64,000 bases of DNA from contig OZ244794.1 in the NCBI GenBank assembly GCA_965219915.1, forward strand, positions 2,480,001 through 2,544,000, given 5' to 3'. This DNA is from Bin80 sp965219915. GTDB lineage: Bacteria > Bacteroidota > Rhodothermia > Rhodothermales > Bin80. A program made the position numbers and the translations under genes. Of the stretch, positions 36,490-44,904 are shown one piece after another (within the stretch, counting starts at the first letter, position 1; every line of letters begins with the position of its first letter). The notes below the pieces were generated by a model. It saw nothing but the letters and a program-made list of their open reading frames with translations, ran no database searches and was not told where the DNA came from.

Positions 36490-37833
36490 CTAACGCGGCT
36501 TGCATCTAATTGGCATACTCATTTTAACCGGAACCGCGACCTCTCCACTGATTCCTGGTTTGAATCTTGCATGTTCAGTGATAACCCGTATGGCCTCCTC
36601 GTCACATCCACCCCCGATGCCCTCAAGGATTACGGCATTGCGAGCATTACCCTCCTCGTCCACCGTGAATTGTACAACTACCTGCCCCTCAATCCCGGCA
36701 TTGCGTGCACTTTCCGGATATTTTACTTCACGTAACAGTCTCCTGCGACTTCCAATGAGCTCCGGCCTTTCACGAATGAATACGAGAGCTGCAATATCTT
36801 CTGCGTGTCTGATCCGTATCGACTGGTCGCTTCGATGTATGAGAGTGTGGGACTTGTAAGCTGTAATATCTTCTTTGTGTCTGAACCGTATCGACTCCTG
36901 CTCTACCTGATCCACACTCATATAGAATATCGCAGGCTGCGGCCGTGCCGAATCTGCAACAGAATTGAAGACACGGAACTTGCGGGTTTGGTTAACCTTG
37001 GACTCACTAGTATTATCAAGAATTTCCATACGCAGTGAGTAGATACCGGAAGCAAGAGCAGACAAATCAAACCGGCCGACAAGGACATCCGTTGGACCCA
37101 CTGCTCGTTTAGAGCGCTTCTCTAAACCATTGATCGGCACTGGTTTACCCTCCTTGGAAACGTATATCCGCATGGTATACTCGTCCGTGCCCGAAGCTGC
37201 GCATGCAGTATTGTAGGCCTCCGCGTAGTAGAAGAGATTAGCAGCCCCCTCACCGTAAAACTGACTGGCATTTGGACGTATATACAGCCCGTTCTTAAAG
37301 AATGGATCCTCTCTGTCCTCCGAAGGAGTAATCCTGGAGGCCAGTGTTATGTCTGAAAGTGCACAGCTTTCCTGCTGACTATAGTCTGGTATGATTACAT
37401 CACGGCTTGCCTGCACGGGATCTTGGCCGGACCGGGGCATGACGATTTGCAGCCTGTACTCGCCGGGAACGACCGTTAGCCGGACTTGACGCAAAAACAC
37501 CTGCCCTTCTTTAATCACAGACAGATCCATCACCGCAAACTGCAGATCCGTCTGCTGCTTCCATACAACACGCTCTGCTGATGCATCCAGATCCGTATCG
37601 AAGGAATTGAGCAAGCTTAGTTCAAGGGGAATCGTAGAAGTGTAAAGCGAATCGCTCGTTTCATAGTTAAGTGAGCCCGCTTCAATCGCCATATAAAGCT
37701 CAACCAGCGACTCCTGTTCGTCATAAGCGAATGAAGCGTAATCAATGTCAATTTGCGGAACTTGTTGGGCAGTACTTCTTGCTGCCAAAAGCAGTAAGCC
37801 AAGGAGAAATGTTATGCAACATGGTCTATTCAT
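36490..37833 (-). CDS. Exported GWxTD-family N-domain fused to TonB C-domain (paralog 2)
   Basis: ATG 37833 (a GGAG 5 nt upstream) gives 447 residues with a signal peptide (...ARSTAQ). The order is the same as in paralog 1: the N-region PQIDIDYASFAYDEQESLVE and EDREDPFFKNGLYIRPNAS, then the C-terminal TonB domain (RPELIGSRRRLLREVKYPES, EGQVVVQFTVDEEG, RFKPGISGEVAVPVKMSMPI). The linker contains a small internal repeat: RFRHKEDITA and, about 25 residues later, IRHAEDIAALV. Codons upstream of the ATG are open (to 37872) but reflect the duplicated leader. It is the middle copy of the array. Confidence 0.83.
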   Translation of the reverse strand: MNRPCCITFLLGLLLLAARSTAQQVPQIDIDYASFAYDEQESLVELYMAIEAGSLNYETSDSLYTSTIPLELSLLNSFDTDLDASAERVVWKQQTDLQFAVMDLSVIKEGQVFLRQVRLTVVPGEYRLQIVMPRSGQDPVQASRDVIIPDYSQQESCALSDITLASRITPSEDREDPFFKNGLYIRPNASQFYGEGAANLFYYAEAYNTACAASGTDEYTMRIYVSKEGKPVPINGLEKRSKRAVGPTDVLVGRFDLSALASGIYSLRMEILDNTSESKVNQTRKFRVFNSVADSARPQPAIFYMSVDQVEQESIRFRHKEDITAYKSHTLIHRSDQSIRIRHAEDIAALVFIRERPELIGSRRRLLREVKYPESARNAGIEGQVVVQFTVDEEGNARNAVILEGIGGGCDEEAIRVITEHARFKPGISGEVAVPVKMSMPIRCKPR

Positions 37834-38024
37834 GAATTCTCCGCCCTGTCGTAAACGATATTCACGAATCAACTGTACTTGCGTTCCCGCCTACCACACC
37901 ATTATCAGGCGGATTTCAAATCCTGGAAACCTCTTGCGACAGTGAACAGAAAATACAGCCTATATACCCTGCAGCAAGGAGAAGAAACCCACAGAAGAGC
38001 AGAAGCCTCGACGCATAGGAGTCC
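37834..38024. repeat. Duplicated spacer carrying a decayed CPBP-gene tail (copy 2)
   Basis: As in copy 1, the minus strand after paralog 3 reads GGGTTTCTTCTCCTTGCTGC, matching the last codons of the CPBP gene. The SLSQEVSRI-coding stretch follows (alternate frame), and then the conserved leader (ACGAATCAACTG, GCGTTCCCGCC, GGCGGAGAATTC). The original protease stop codon is lost in this copy. Confidence 0.75.
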
Positions 38025-39320
38025 CTAACGCAATTTGAAAAGCATTGAAAATGCCACCCTAGCCGAAACCGCTTTCCCCTCACTGACGGCTGGCCTGAAT
38101 CTACCGTGTTCAGTAATAACCCGCATGACATCCTCGTCGAGTCCACCCCCAATGCCCCTAAGGATCACGGCATCGTGAGGATTACCCTCCTCGTCTACCG
38201 TGAATTGCACAATTACCAGTCCTTCAACATAGGCTCTGCGTGCACGTGCCGAGTAACTTACTTCACGTAATAGTTCTAAGGGATCTCCAATGAGCTGAGG
38301 TGGCTCATCAGGAATTACGAAAGTTGTAATATCTTCCACGTGTCGGATCCGTATCAACCCCTGCTCTGCGTTGTCCTCCGCTATCGCGGCATAATTATTC
38401 ACAGGGAGTGATTCAGAGTGTGCCCGTACCGAATCCATAGCAGGACTGGAGACGAAAAACTTGCGGATTTGTCCAAACTTAGACTCATTGGCCTCGTCAA
38501 GGATTTCCACGTGCAGAAAGTAGACGCCAGAAACAAGAGCAGACAAATTAAAGCTGCCGACAAGGACATCCGTTTGACGCACTTCTCGTTTCGAGCGCTT
38601 CTGTAGACCTGCGATCGGCACTAGACTGCTTCTGCCCGCCTCGGAAACGTATATCAGCATCGTATACTCGTCCGTATCCGAAGCTGCACATGCAGTATTG
38701 TAAGCCTCAGCATAGTAGAAAAGATTTGCAGTCCCTTCACCGTACAGCTGACTGGCATTTGGACGTATACGGAGTCCGTTTTTATAGAATGGATCCTCCC
38801 TGTCCTCCGAAAGCGTGATACTTGAAGCAAGTGTTATATCTGAAATTGCACAGTTTCCCTGCTGGCCATAGTCCGGTATGATTACATCACGGCTTGCCTG
38901 CACGGGATCTTGGCCGGACAGGGGCATGACGATCTGCAGCTCGTATTCACCAGGTACGACTGTTAGCCTGACTTGACGCAAAAACACCTGCCCTTCTGTA
39001 ATCATTGACGGATCCATCACAGCAAACTGCAGATCAATCTGGTGCTCCCATACAACACGCTCTGCTGATGCATCCAGATCCGTATCGGAGGAGCTGTGCA
39101 AGCTTAGTTCAAGGGGAATCGTAGAAATGTAAAGCGAATCATCCGCATCATAAGTAAGTGAACCCGCTTCGACCGCCATATAAAGCTCAACCAGCGACTC
39201 TTGTTCGTCATAAGCAAACGAAGCGTAATCAATGTCAATCTGCGGAGCCCGTTGGGCTGTACTGCTGGCGGCAGAAAGAAGCAACCCCAGGAGGACTATC
39301 AAATAGCGTGGTCTATTCAT
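38025..39320 (-). CDS. Exported GWxTD-family N-domain fused to TonB C-domain (paralog 3)
   Basis: ATG 39320, with GGAG 5 nt upstream, gives 431 residues and a signal peptide (MNRPRYLIVLLGLLLSAASSTAQ, split over residues 1-23). The N-region carries PQIDIDYASFAYDEQES and EDREDPFYKNGLRIRPNAS. The C-terminal domain (PPQLIGDPLELLREVSYSAR, EGLVIVQFTVDEEG, RFRPAVSEGKAVSARVAF) is TonB-like. It lies closest to the CPBP gene, the probable parent end of the array: its leader follows the intact protease stop. Two Cys in NCAISD and TACAAS are shared by all three copies. Confidence 0.83.
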   Translation of the reverse strand: MNRPRYLIVLLGLLLSAASSTAQRAPQIDIDYASFAYDEQESLVELYMAVEAGSLTYDADDSLYISTIPLELSLHSSSDTDLDASAERVVWEHQIDLQFAVMDPSMITEGQVFLRQVRLTVVPGEYELQIVMPLSGQDPVQASRDVIIPDYGQQGNCAISDITLASSITLSEDREDPFYKNGLRIRPNASQLYGEGTANLFYYAEAYNTACAASDTDEYTMLIYVSEAGRSSLVPIAGLQKRSKREVRQTDVLVGSFNLSALVSGVYFLHVEILDEANESKFGQIRKFFVSSPAMDSVRAHSESLPVNNYAAIAEDNAEQGLIRIRHVEDITTFVIPDEPPQLIGDPLELLREVSYSARARRAYVEGLVIVQFTVDEEGNPHDAVILRGIGGGLDEDVMRVITEHGRFRPAVSEGKAVSARVAFSMLFKLR

Positions 39321-39447
39321 GAATTCTCCGCCCTGGCGTAAAAGATATCCACGAATCAACTGCACTTGCGTTCCCGCCTACCGCACCCGTATCAGGTAAG
39401 GTTACAAATCCTGAAATCCTCTTGCAATAGTATCCAGAAAAAACCCG

Positions 39448-40236
39448 TTAAACACCTTGTAGCAAGGAGAAGAAGCCCGTGAATACCATAACATCGTAGA
39501 TCGCATGTGCCCAGGCAACAACAGCAAACCCACGTATCAGAAATACCGCATTGAAAATCAACCCGCCAATAGCGCGGTAAATAAACACGCCGAGTTCCCA
39601 CGAATCACCCATGTTCCCCAAATGATGCATCGCGCTAAAAGCAATAGCACCAATCACCGCAGCCAAAATATACATGAGTACTTTGGCTTTGGGGAAGGCA
39701 AGCCGCAACACAAAGGCTAGTCCTCCAACAAGCAGCACACGAAAAAACAACTCCTCATATAAGCCGGCTCCAAGGGAGAGAACTAGCTCCATTACGAGAT
39801 TCGGCTCATGCTGTACCTCCTGGGCTGACATCATCGGTGACATCAACCAATGTGTAAATCCCGAAACAATGAAAGCAAAGAGAATCGCGTACGCGGTGCT
39901 TTCGAGAATAATAAAGCTCGGATACTTGCTATGAAATCTGATTTTCTTTTTCCACTCAATGGCAACAATGAGCATACCTACTACCAGGACCACGCCGAAC
40001 AGAATTAGCTCATGTGCCAGACCAAAGCTTGGAATGAGGTCTTTCAACCAGATATCAGCTACAATACGAACCTCTTCCGCATTACCACGATTCACCCATA
40101 CAATCCCTATTTCATAGAGTAACAGAAGTGGAAGTGCCATGAAAAACCCCCAAGTTGCGGTTCGTGTAGTCCGAAAATAGCTTTCAAATACACCCACTAC
40201 TGGGGTCTCGGTAGATGAGGAATACTCTTCAGTCAT
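39448..40236 (-). CDS. CPBP-family intramembrane metalloprotease
   Basis: This 262-residue protein has about seven membrane segments and the Abi/CAAX-protease motifs: Glu161-Glu162-x3-Arg166 (YEELFFR), His204/205 (SAMHHLG) and His244-x3-Asp248 (WAHAIYD). Such enzymes are implicated in prenyl-protein processing, bacteriocin immunity and envelope control; the substrate is unknown here. It overlaps the upstream TPR gene by 8 bp. Its last ~20 codons are duplicated in decayed form in the spacers of the array that follows. Confidence 0.9.
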   Translation of the reverse strand: MTEEYSSSTETPVVGVFESYFRTTRTATWGFFMALPLLLLYEIGIVWVNRGNAEEVRIVADIWLKDLIPSFGLAHELILFGVVLVVGMLIVAIEWKKKIRFHSKYPSFIILESTAYAILFAFIVSGFTHWLMSPMMSAQEVQHEPNLVMELVLSLGAGLYEELFFRVLLVGGLAFVLRLAFPKAKVLMYILAAVIGAIAFSAMHHLGNMGDSWELGVFIYRAIGGLIFNAVFLIRGFAVVAWAHAIYDVMVFTGFFSLLQGV

Positions 40237-40543
40237 CGTCTACGTCCATCAATGCCTGCTGAAGCTCAGATCGGTCCTTCACCTCGTGGAGATCATTACA
40301 CACCTGGATGCCTTCTTGGTACGTCCGCACTGCATCATCCCGATTGCCCAGCTGCAAGTAAAGCTTTCCCAGATGATAATAGACTCCCGTATAGCCCGGG
40401 GCTGTCGCCAGAATGGACTTATACCATTTCAGTGCGTCTTCCAACCGCCCCTGCTTGTGATTCTCAAATCCAAGCGCAAAAAGCGTAAATGGATCTGACT
40501 TATCATCCTCATATAGCTGCAGAAGCTGTTGTATGCGATCCAT
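40229..40543 (-). CDS. Small tetratricopeptide-repeat protein
   Basis: ATG 40543 gives 104 residues. Two TPR-type helix pairs are visible: PFTLFALGFENHKQGRLEDAL...Y (about 18-44) and GVYYHLGKLYLQLGNRDDAVRTY (about 53-75, split here). An acidic tail follows. It has no signal peptide, so a cytosolic scaffold is likely. A longer upstream frame exists only because the opposite strand of the preceding Gly-rich tail gene is open, and it is not protein-like. It overlaps the CPBP gene by 8 bp, so the two are probably co-translated. Confidence 0.82.
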   Translation of the reverse strand: MDRIQQLLQLYEDDKSDPFTLFALGFENHKQGRLEDALKWYKSILATAPGYTGVYYHLGKLYLQLGNRDDAVRTYQEGIQVCNDLHEVKDRSELQQALMDVDDD

Positions 40544-40628
40544 TCCGTTCGCTCCGTCCAGAACGCTCAAATCCAGTCTGTGCAATGCCTTATTGGGAAA
40601 AACAGAGGACCGAATAGACGCGCACGTT

Positions 40629-41477
40629 CTACCAGCCTCCGCCAGCTCCACCCCCACCAAAACCACCTCCACCAAAGCCGCCGCCGAATCCCCCACCAAA
40701 ACCACCTCCGAAACCACCGCCTGCACCAAAGCTCCCCCCTCCGCCGAAGCCACCGGATCCACGTCCACTGGCATGCCCTAATAAGAACATCAGTGGAATA
40801 ATACTGTCACCACGGTAATGGCGACCCGACCCTCCTCTTCCGCCACCCCGCGAGAGCATCATGACAACTGCGAAAATCACAACCATCATCAACAATCCAA
40901 GACCTCCAAAATCCCCACTCCTGTTTGAACCCCGCGCTACCGGCAAAGACTCTGCCGTGTACTCCCCTGCGGCTAAAAGCATAAGTGCATCAACTGCGCC
41001 AGCTAAACCGGCATAAAATCGTCCCTCTCTAAAATTGGGCTCTATGATATTCCGTACAATTTGCCCGGCCAGTGCATCTGGAATCGCTCCCTCTAAACCA
41101 TACCCTACCGCAATAAACACAGCGCGATCTTGCTCGCTGATCAGAATTAGTACTCCGTTGTCATGTTCAGCCTGGCCTACTCCAAGCGACTGCCCTAATT
41201 CGGTAGCATATTCTGCAATATCACGTCCCTCCAGTGATTGTATAATGCGAATTGCAATCTGGGTTGAGGTACTATCCGCATATTGGCGTAACGAAAGCGC
41301 CAGGCGCTGTTCCTCCTGCGAGGAAAGCAACCCAGCTTCGTCAACAACAATCTGGTTCCTCTCCTGGGCTAAAACGCTTCCATGAACCATCACCAGCGCT
41401 ACCAGAGCGACTGGGACAAACCAGCAAAATCGTCTGTACTTATGAATCAAAATCAACCTCTGGTGCACTCTGAGCAT
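40629..41477 (-). CDS. TPM-domain (YgcG-like) exported protein with Gly-rich tail
   Basis: ATG 41477 (GAGG 9 nt upstream) gives 282 residues: a signal peptide (...HGSVLAQ), a TPM domain (about 40-165: IVVDEAGLLSSQEEQRLALS, GVLILISEQDR, VGYGLEGAIPD, FREGRFYAG), one membrane segment near 195-212, and a C-terminal low-complexity run of GGFGGG repeats. TTG 41450 with GAGG is an alternative start. TPM proteins pair with LemA in many genomes, and this gene overlaps lemA here. Function is unknown. Confidence 0.85.
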   Translation of the reverse strand: MLRVHQRLILIHKYRRFCWFVPVALVALVMVHGSVLAQERNQIVVDEAGLLSSQEEQRLALSLRQYADSTSTQIAIRIIQSLEGRDIAEYATELGQSLGVGQAEHDNGVLILISEQDRAVFIAVGYGLEGAIPDALAGQIVRNIIEPNFREGRFYAGLAGAVDALMLLAAGEYTAESLPVARGSNRSGDFGGLGLLMMVVIFAVVMMLSRGGGRGGSGRHYRGDSIIPLMFLLGHASGRGSGGFGGGGSFGAGGGFGGGFGGGFGGGFGGGGFGGGGAGGGW

Positions 41478-42042
41478 CGCTGTCTGCCTCAAACGGGGAT
41501 CGACGGCTGTGCCCAAACATGCCAGCAAACATGGCCGCGGGGAATCGGCGGATAGCCGTGTTGTAATCGCGCACTGCACCATTAAAACGCGTGCGCGCCG
41601 TATTTATACGATTTTCTGTACCCTCCAACTGCACCTGCAAATCACGAAATCCTTCAGTAGCCCGCAGTTGTGGATAATTCTCACTGACAACTAACAATCT
41701 GCCAAGCGCCCCGGAAAGTTGGGACTGTGCCTGTTGAAATTGTGCCAGACCTTCGGGGTCACGTACATCCTCGGCAGAAACATTGATGGATGTTGCGCGG
41801 GCACGTGCTTCCGTGACCGCCTGTAGTGTTTCTTGCTCAAAATCTCCAGCTGCCCTCACCGTATTCACAAGGTTTGGAATAAGATCTGATCTCCGCTGAT
41901 AGGCAGTCTGAATATTTCCCCAGGCTTCTTCAACCATCTCCTCCTGTCCAACCAGATTGTTATAAGTCCCGCAACCTGCGCAGCCCGCAAACCCTACAAG
42001 CAAGACGACAATCAACAAAACTAATGTACTTGTGCGACGCAT
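41440..42042 (-). CDS. lemA: LemA family protein
   Basis: This 200-residue protein has an N-terminal membrane or lipoprotein-like segment (STLVLLIVVLLVGFAGCAGC) followed by the LemA helical core. Core motifs include NLVGQEEMVEEAWGNIQTAY, RRSDLIPNLVNTVRA, LRATEGFRDLQ, and ENRINTARTRFNGAV then YN. LemA is widespread, membrane-associated and of unclear function. It precedes and overlaps the TPM gene, a known pairing. A Ser/Asp-rich tail is poorly conserved. The Cys at 21/24 may be lipidated, though the lipobox is not clean. Confidence 0.9.
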   Translation of the reverse strand: MRRTSTLVLLIVVLLVGFAGCAGCGTYNNLVGQEEMVEEAWGNIQTAYQRRSDLIPNLVNTVRAAGDFEQETLQAVTEARARATSINVSAEDVRDPEGLAQFQQAQSQLSGALGRLLVVSENYPQLRATEGFRDLQVQLEGTENRINTARTRFNGAVRDYNTAIRRFPAAMFAGMFGHSRRSPFEADSDAQSAPEVDFDS

Positions 42043-42074
42043 ATTACATCAAAATTAAACCTATCATGCGTACG

Positions 42075-42506
42075 TCAATCAGGGCTCGTGGTTTCGGAAA
42101 TAGCGTCCAGATACTCTTGTAGTATTATTCCAGCGGCAACTTGGTCCACCAAACCACGCTTGCCTTGGTAGGATCGTCCACGCAGCATAGTCTTAGCTTC
42201 TTCAGATGTATAGCGCTCGTCCCAGCGCACGACATCTACATCCGGCATCCGGTTTAGCAAGCGTAGAATATACTCGTTTACCCGCCTGGTTGCGCGACCC
42301 TCTGATCCGTCCTCCTCCAATGGCCAGCCAATAACAATCGCCTCTATTTTTTCATTTTGATGGATCGCAACCAATTTTTCTATTGCAGACTCCGGGCTGT
42401 AGGTATCCAAAGGTTGCGCGAACATACGCAATGGGTCAGCTATGCACAGACCAACCCGCCGCGTACCGTAATCAACAGATACAATACGCGGACGCCCGCT
42501 ATGCAA
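42075..42506 (-). CDS. ruvX: Holliday junction resolvase-like YqgF/RuvX nuclease
   Basis: TTG 42506 is chosen. It lies just after the rel stop, has GAGG 6 nt upstream, and gives 143 residues, the usual YqgF length; the longer frame (to 42563) would overlap rel. The fold is RNase H-like, with Asp12 in VSVDYGTRRVGL, the VIGWPLEEDGSEG loop, the WDERYTS segment and the C-terminal Asp in GLVDQVAAGIILQEYL. YqgF acts in 16S rRNA 5'-end maturation and is proposed as a junction resolvase. It is co-directional with rel. Confidence 0.9.
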   Translation of the reverse strand: MHSGRPRIVSVDYGTRRVGLCIADPLRMFAQPLDTYSPESAIEKLVAIHQNEKIEAIVIGWPLEEDGSEGRATRRVNEYILRLLNRMPDVDVVRWDERYTSEEAKTMLRGRSYQGKRGLVDQVAAGIILQEYLDAISETTSPD

Positions 42507-42507
42507 C

Positions 42508-44733
42508 TTATTCCTCAAAACGGTATACCCCACGAACACTTTCAACACGCCTGATGCGCCCAATCAGGCGCTTGAGATGCTGCAGATCGCTGACATGCAG
42601 GATGATTGTACCTTCAAAAAATCCGTCCTCTGTTCGGACGCTCATTGACCTGATGTTCGTTTTGAGGTTGCGGGAAATAACCGTGGTTAGATCATGAACA
42701 ATACCTACACGATCTTCCCCAACCACACGCAGCCCTACAACAAATCGGACATCCTTCTGCCTACTCCAGGCACATGACTGAATCCTATCTGGATAGTTTA
42801 CAAGTAAATGAGCGGCATTTCGGCAGCCTGTCCGATGAATATTGATGGAACCTGCTTTGCTGGTATAACCGAATACCGCATCACCAGGGATTGGGTTGCA
42901 GCAGGAAGCATACACCGTAGCTAGGCCCTTTATGCGTTCCCCGTTGATAAGTAATGTTTCCGCTCCTTTATACTGGGCAGTTTCTCTAAATGTGATCGCG
43001 GACTCTGTAGCGGTATCTATTTCAACGGATTCCGGGGCGTCCCCTGTTCGCATATACTGAATCAAATCCTGCACATCTAATAAGCCGGACGCAATCTCAT
43101 AGAACATCTGCGCCAAGGTCGAATACTTGAACTGGGCAGCCAAACGTACTAACTCTTCTTCTGAGACTGACAGCTTGGCCCGCTTCGCTTTCTTTTCCCA
43201 GAGCTGACGGCCATATCTAACGGCCGCTCGCCGCTCTTCGTTAATTCGATGCCGGATTCGGCTGCGGGCCTTGTGTGTAACCACAAACTTGATCCAATCT
43301 GGATTGGCCGTTACCTTTTTGGACGTAATGATCTCGACCTGATCTCCACTCCTTAGCTTATAAGAAAGCGGCACCATCTTGCCGTTCACCTTGGCTCCAA
43401 TACAATGGAAACCAATGTCCGTGTGAATCTGAAACGCAAAATCCACAGGAGTTGCGTTCTTGGGTAGTGTTTTCAGATCCCCCCTCGGTGTAAAGACATA
43501 GATTTCGTCCGTATAGAGATCCAGGCTAAATTCCTGAACAAACTCAGTCGCCTGCTCACTATCGGGATTCTCCATCAAATCATGGACCCAGTTCAGTAGC
43601 TGATCCATTTTCGTATCCGCCTTGTTTACACCCTCTTTGTACTTCCAGTGCGCCGCCATTCCACGCTCGGCAATCTCATCCATCTCTTCCGTACGAATCT
43701 GGACTTCTATGCGGCGACCATCAGCATCCAACACCGTCGTATGCAAACTCTGGTAGCCATTTGATTTTGGTACAGAAATAAAATCTCTGAAGCGCTCAGG
43801 AAGCGGTTTATAGAGATCCGTAATGATGGAGTACACGCGCCAGCAATCTTCTTTACCCTTTTGCCCGCGGGTCTTCAGGATAATGCGAATCGCAAACACA
43901 TCGTAAATGGCTTCCAGCGGCTTATTCTGTGCCTGCATTTTGTGGAAGATCGAATAGATATTCTTCGACCGTCCCTTAATATCAAACTCGAATCCGTACT
44001 GCTGGAGTCGCTCTCGAAGAGGAACGATGAATTGATTGATGTACGAATCACGCTCCTGTTTACTCTCTCTCAGACCAAGCACAATGGAGGAATATGCCTC
44101 CGGCTCCAGCACTTTCAAGGACAGATTTTCTAATTCGGATTTAATACGTTGCAGACCAAAACGATGGGCCAAGGGCGCAAAGAGCATTAAGGTCTCGGTA
44201 GCAATCTTTAGCTGCTTGGCCGGTGGAAGTGATCCAAGTGTCTGCATATTATGGAGACGATCCCCGAATTTGACAAAGATCACCCGCACATCCTGTGCCA
44301 TCGACAGGATGAGTTTGCGCACATTTTCAGCCTGACCTAATGCCCGATTGGCATAGATACCACGGATCTTGGTTAACCCGTCAATAAGCAGCGCCATCTC
44401 TTCACCAAATTCTGCCCTGATGATTTCCAGAGACAGATCGGTATCCTCAACTACATCGTGCAGGAGGGCTGCACCAACACTGACATCGTCCAATCGAATT
44501 TCACGGACAACAATACGGGCAACTGCGATAGGATGTGCGATGTACCACTCCCCGGACGCTCGTCGATCATTCCGGTGTGCCCAGTAGCTGAGTTTGAAGG
44601 CATGCCGAATCATAGCTTCATCAAACGTCGGCAAATACTGATCGCAGTCCGCAACCAATTCTTCAAGTTGCCGCCCATAGGGCTCTTCAACCTTGAAGTC
44701 GCGCTCTTTGAGTATAGTCGAAGCTTCGAGCAT
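42508..44733 (-). CDS. rel: Bifunctional (p)ppGpp synthetase/hydrolase (Rel/SpoT)
   Basis: This 741-residue stringent-response enzyme has all four domains. The HD hydrolase keeps LLHDVVEDT (91-98) and FGDRLHNM (156-163). The synthetase has RFRD (314-317) just before FISVPKSNGYQSLHT, the basic RXKD-type signature of bifunctional enzymes rather than the acidic form of RelA, plus EVQIRTEEMDEIAERGMAAHW. A TGS domain (FTPRGDLKTLPKNATPVDFA) and a C-terminal ACT domain ending RRVESVRGVYRFEE follow. Both activities should be intact. It lies 171 bp downstream of rplQ, with no obvious terminator between them. Confidence 0.95.
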   Translation of the reverse strand: MLEASTILKERDFKVEEPYGRQLEELVADCDQYLPTFDEAMIRHAFKLSYWAHRNDRRASGEWYIAHPIAVARIVVREIRLDDVSVGAALLHDVVEDTDLSLEIIRAEFGEEMALLIDGLTKIRGIYANRALGQAENVRKLILSMAQDVRVIFVKFGDRLHNMQTLGSLPPAKQLKIATETLMLFAPLAHRFGLQRIKSELENLSLKVLEPEAYSSIVLGLRESKQERDSYINQFIVPLRERLQQYGFEFDIKGRSKNIYSIFHKMQAQNKPLEAIYDVFAIRIILKTRGQKGKEDCWRVYSIITDLYKPLPERFRDFISVPKSNGYQSLHTTVLDADGRRIEVQIRTEEMDEIAERGMAAHWKYKEGVNKADTKMDQLLNWVHDLMENPDSEQATEFVQEFSLDLYTDEIYVFTPRGDLKTLPKNATPVDFAFQIHTDIGFHCIGAKVNGKMVPLSYKLRSGDQVEIITSKKVTANPDWIKFVVTHKARSRIRHRINEERRAAVRYGRQLWEKKAKRAKLSVSEEELVRLAAQFKYSTLAQMFYEIASGLLDVQDLIQYMRTGDAPESVEIDTATESAITFRETAQYKGAETLLINGERIKGLATVYASCCNPIPGDAVFGYTSKAGSINIHRTGCRNAAHLLVNYPDRIQSCAWSRQKDVRFVVGLRVVGEDRVGIVHDLTTVISRNLKTNIRSMSVRTEDGFFEGTIILHVSDLQHLKRLIGRIRRVESVRGVYRFEE

Positions 44734-44904
44734 TAGCCCCTGTTAGTCGAACGTATGCGATTGATCCCTGAATGTACAAACGCAGAACAACCTATTGGGA
44801 TCACTTCCCTATCGGATTCAACACGACCAGACCCAATGCAGGGTTTTATCGCTAAGACGTTGAATCACTGAACAACTTCCAATGTGCCGATCTTGACCGC
44901 TCGC

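Noticed and set aside
40529..40801. Pro/Thr/His-rich plus-strand protein
   Set aside because: It is the antisense of the Gly-rich tail of the TPM gene; composition follows from GGX codons.
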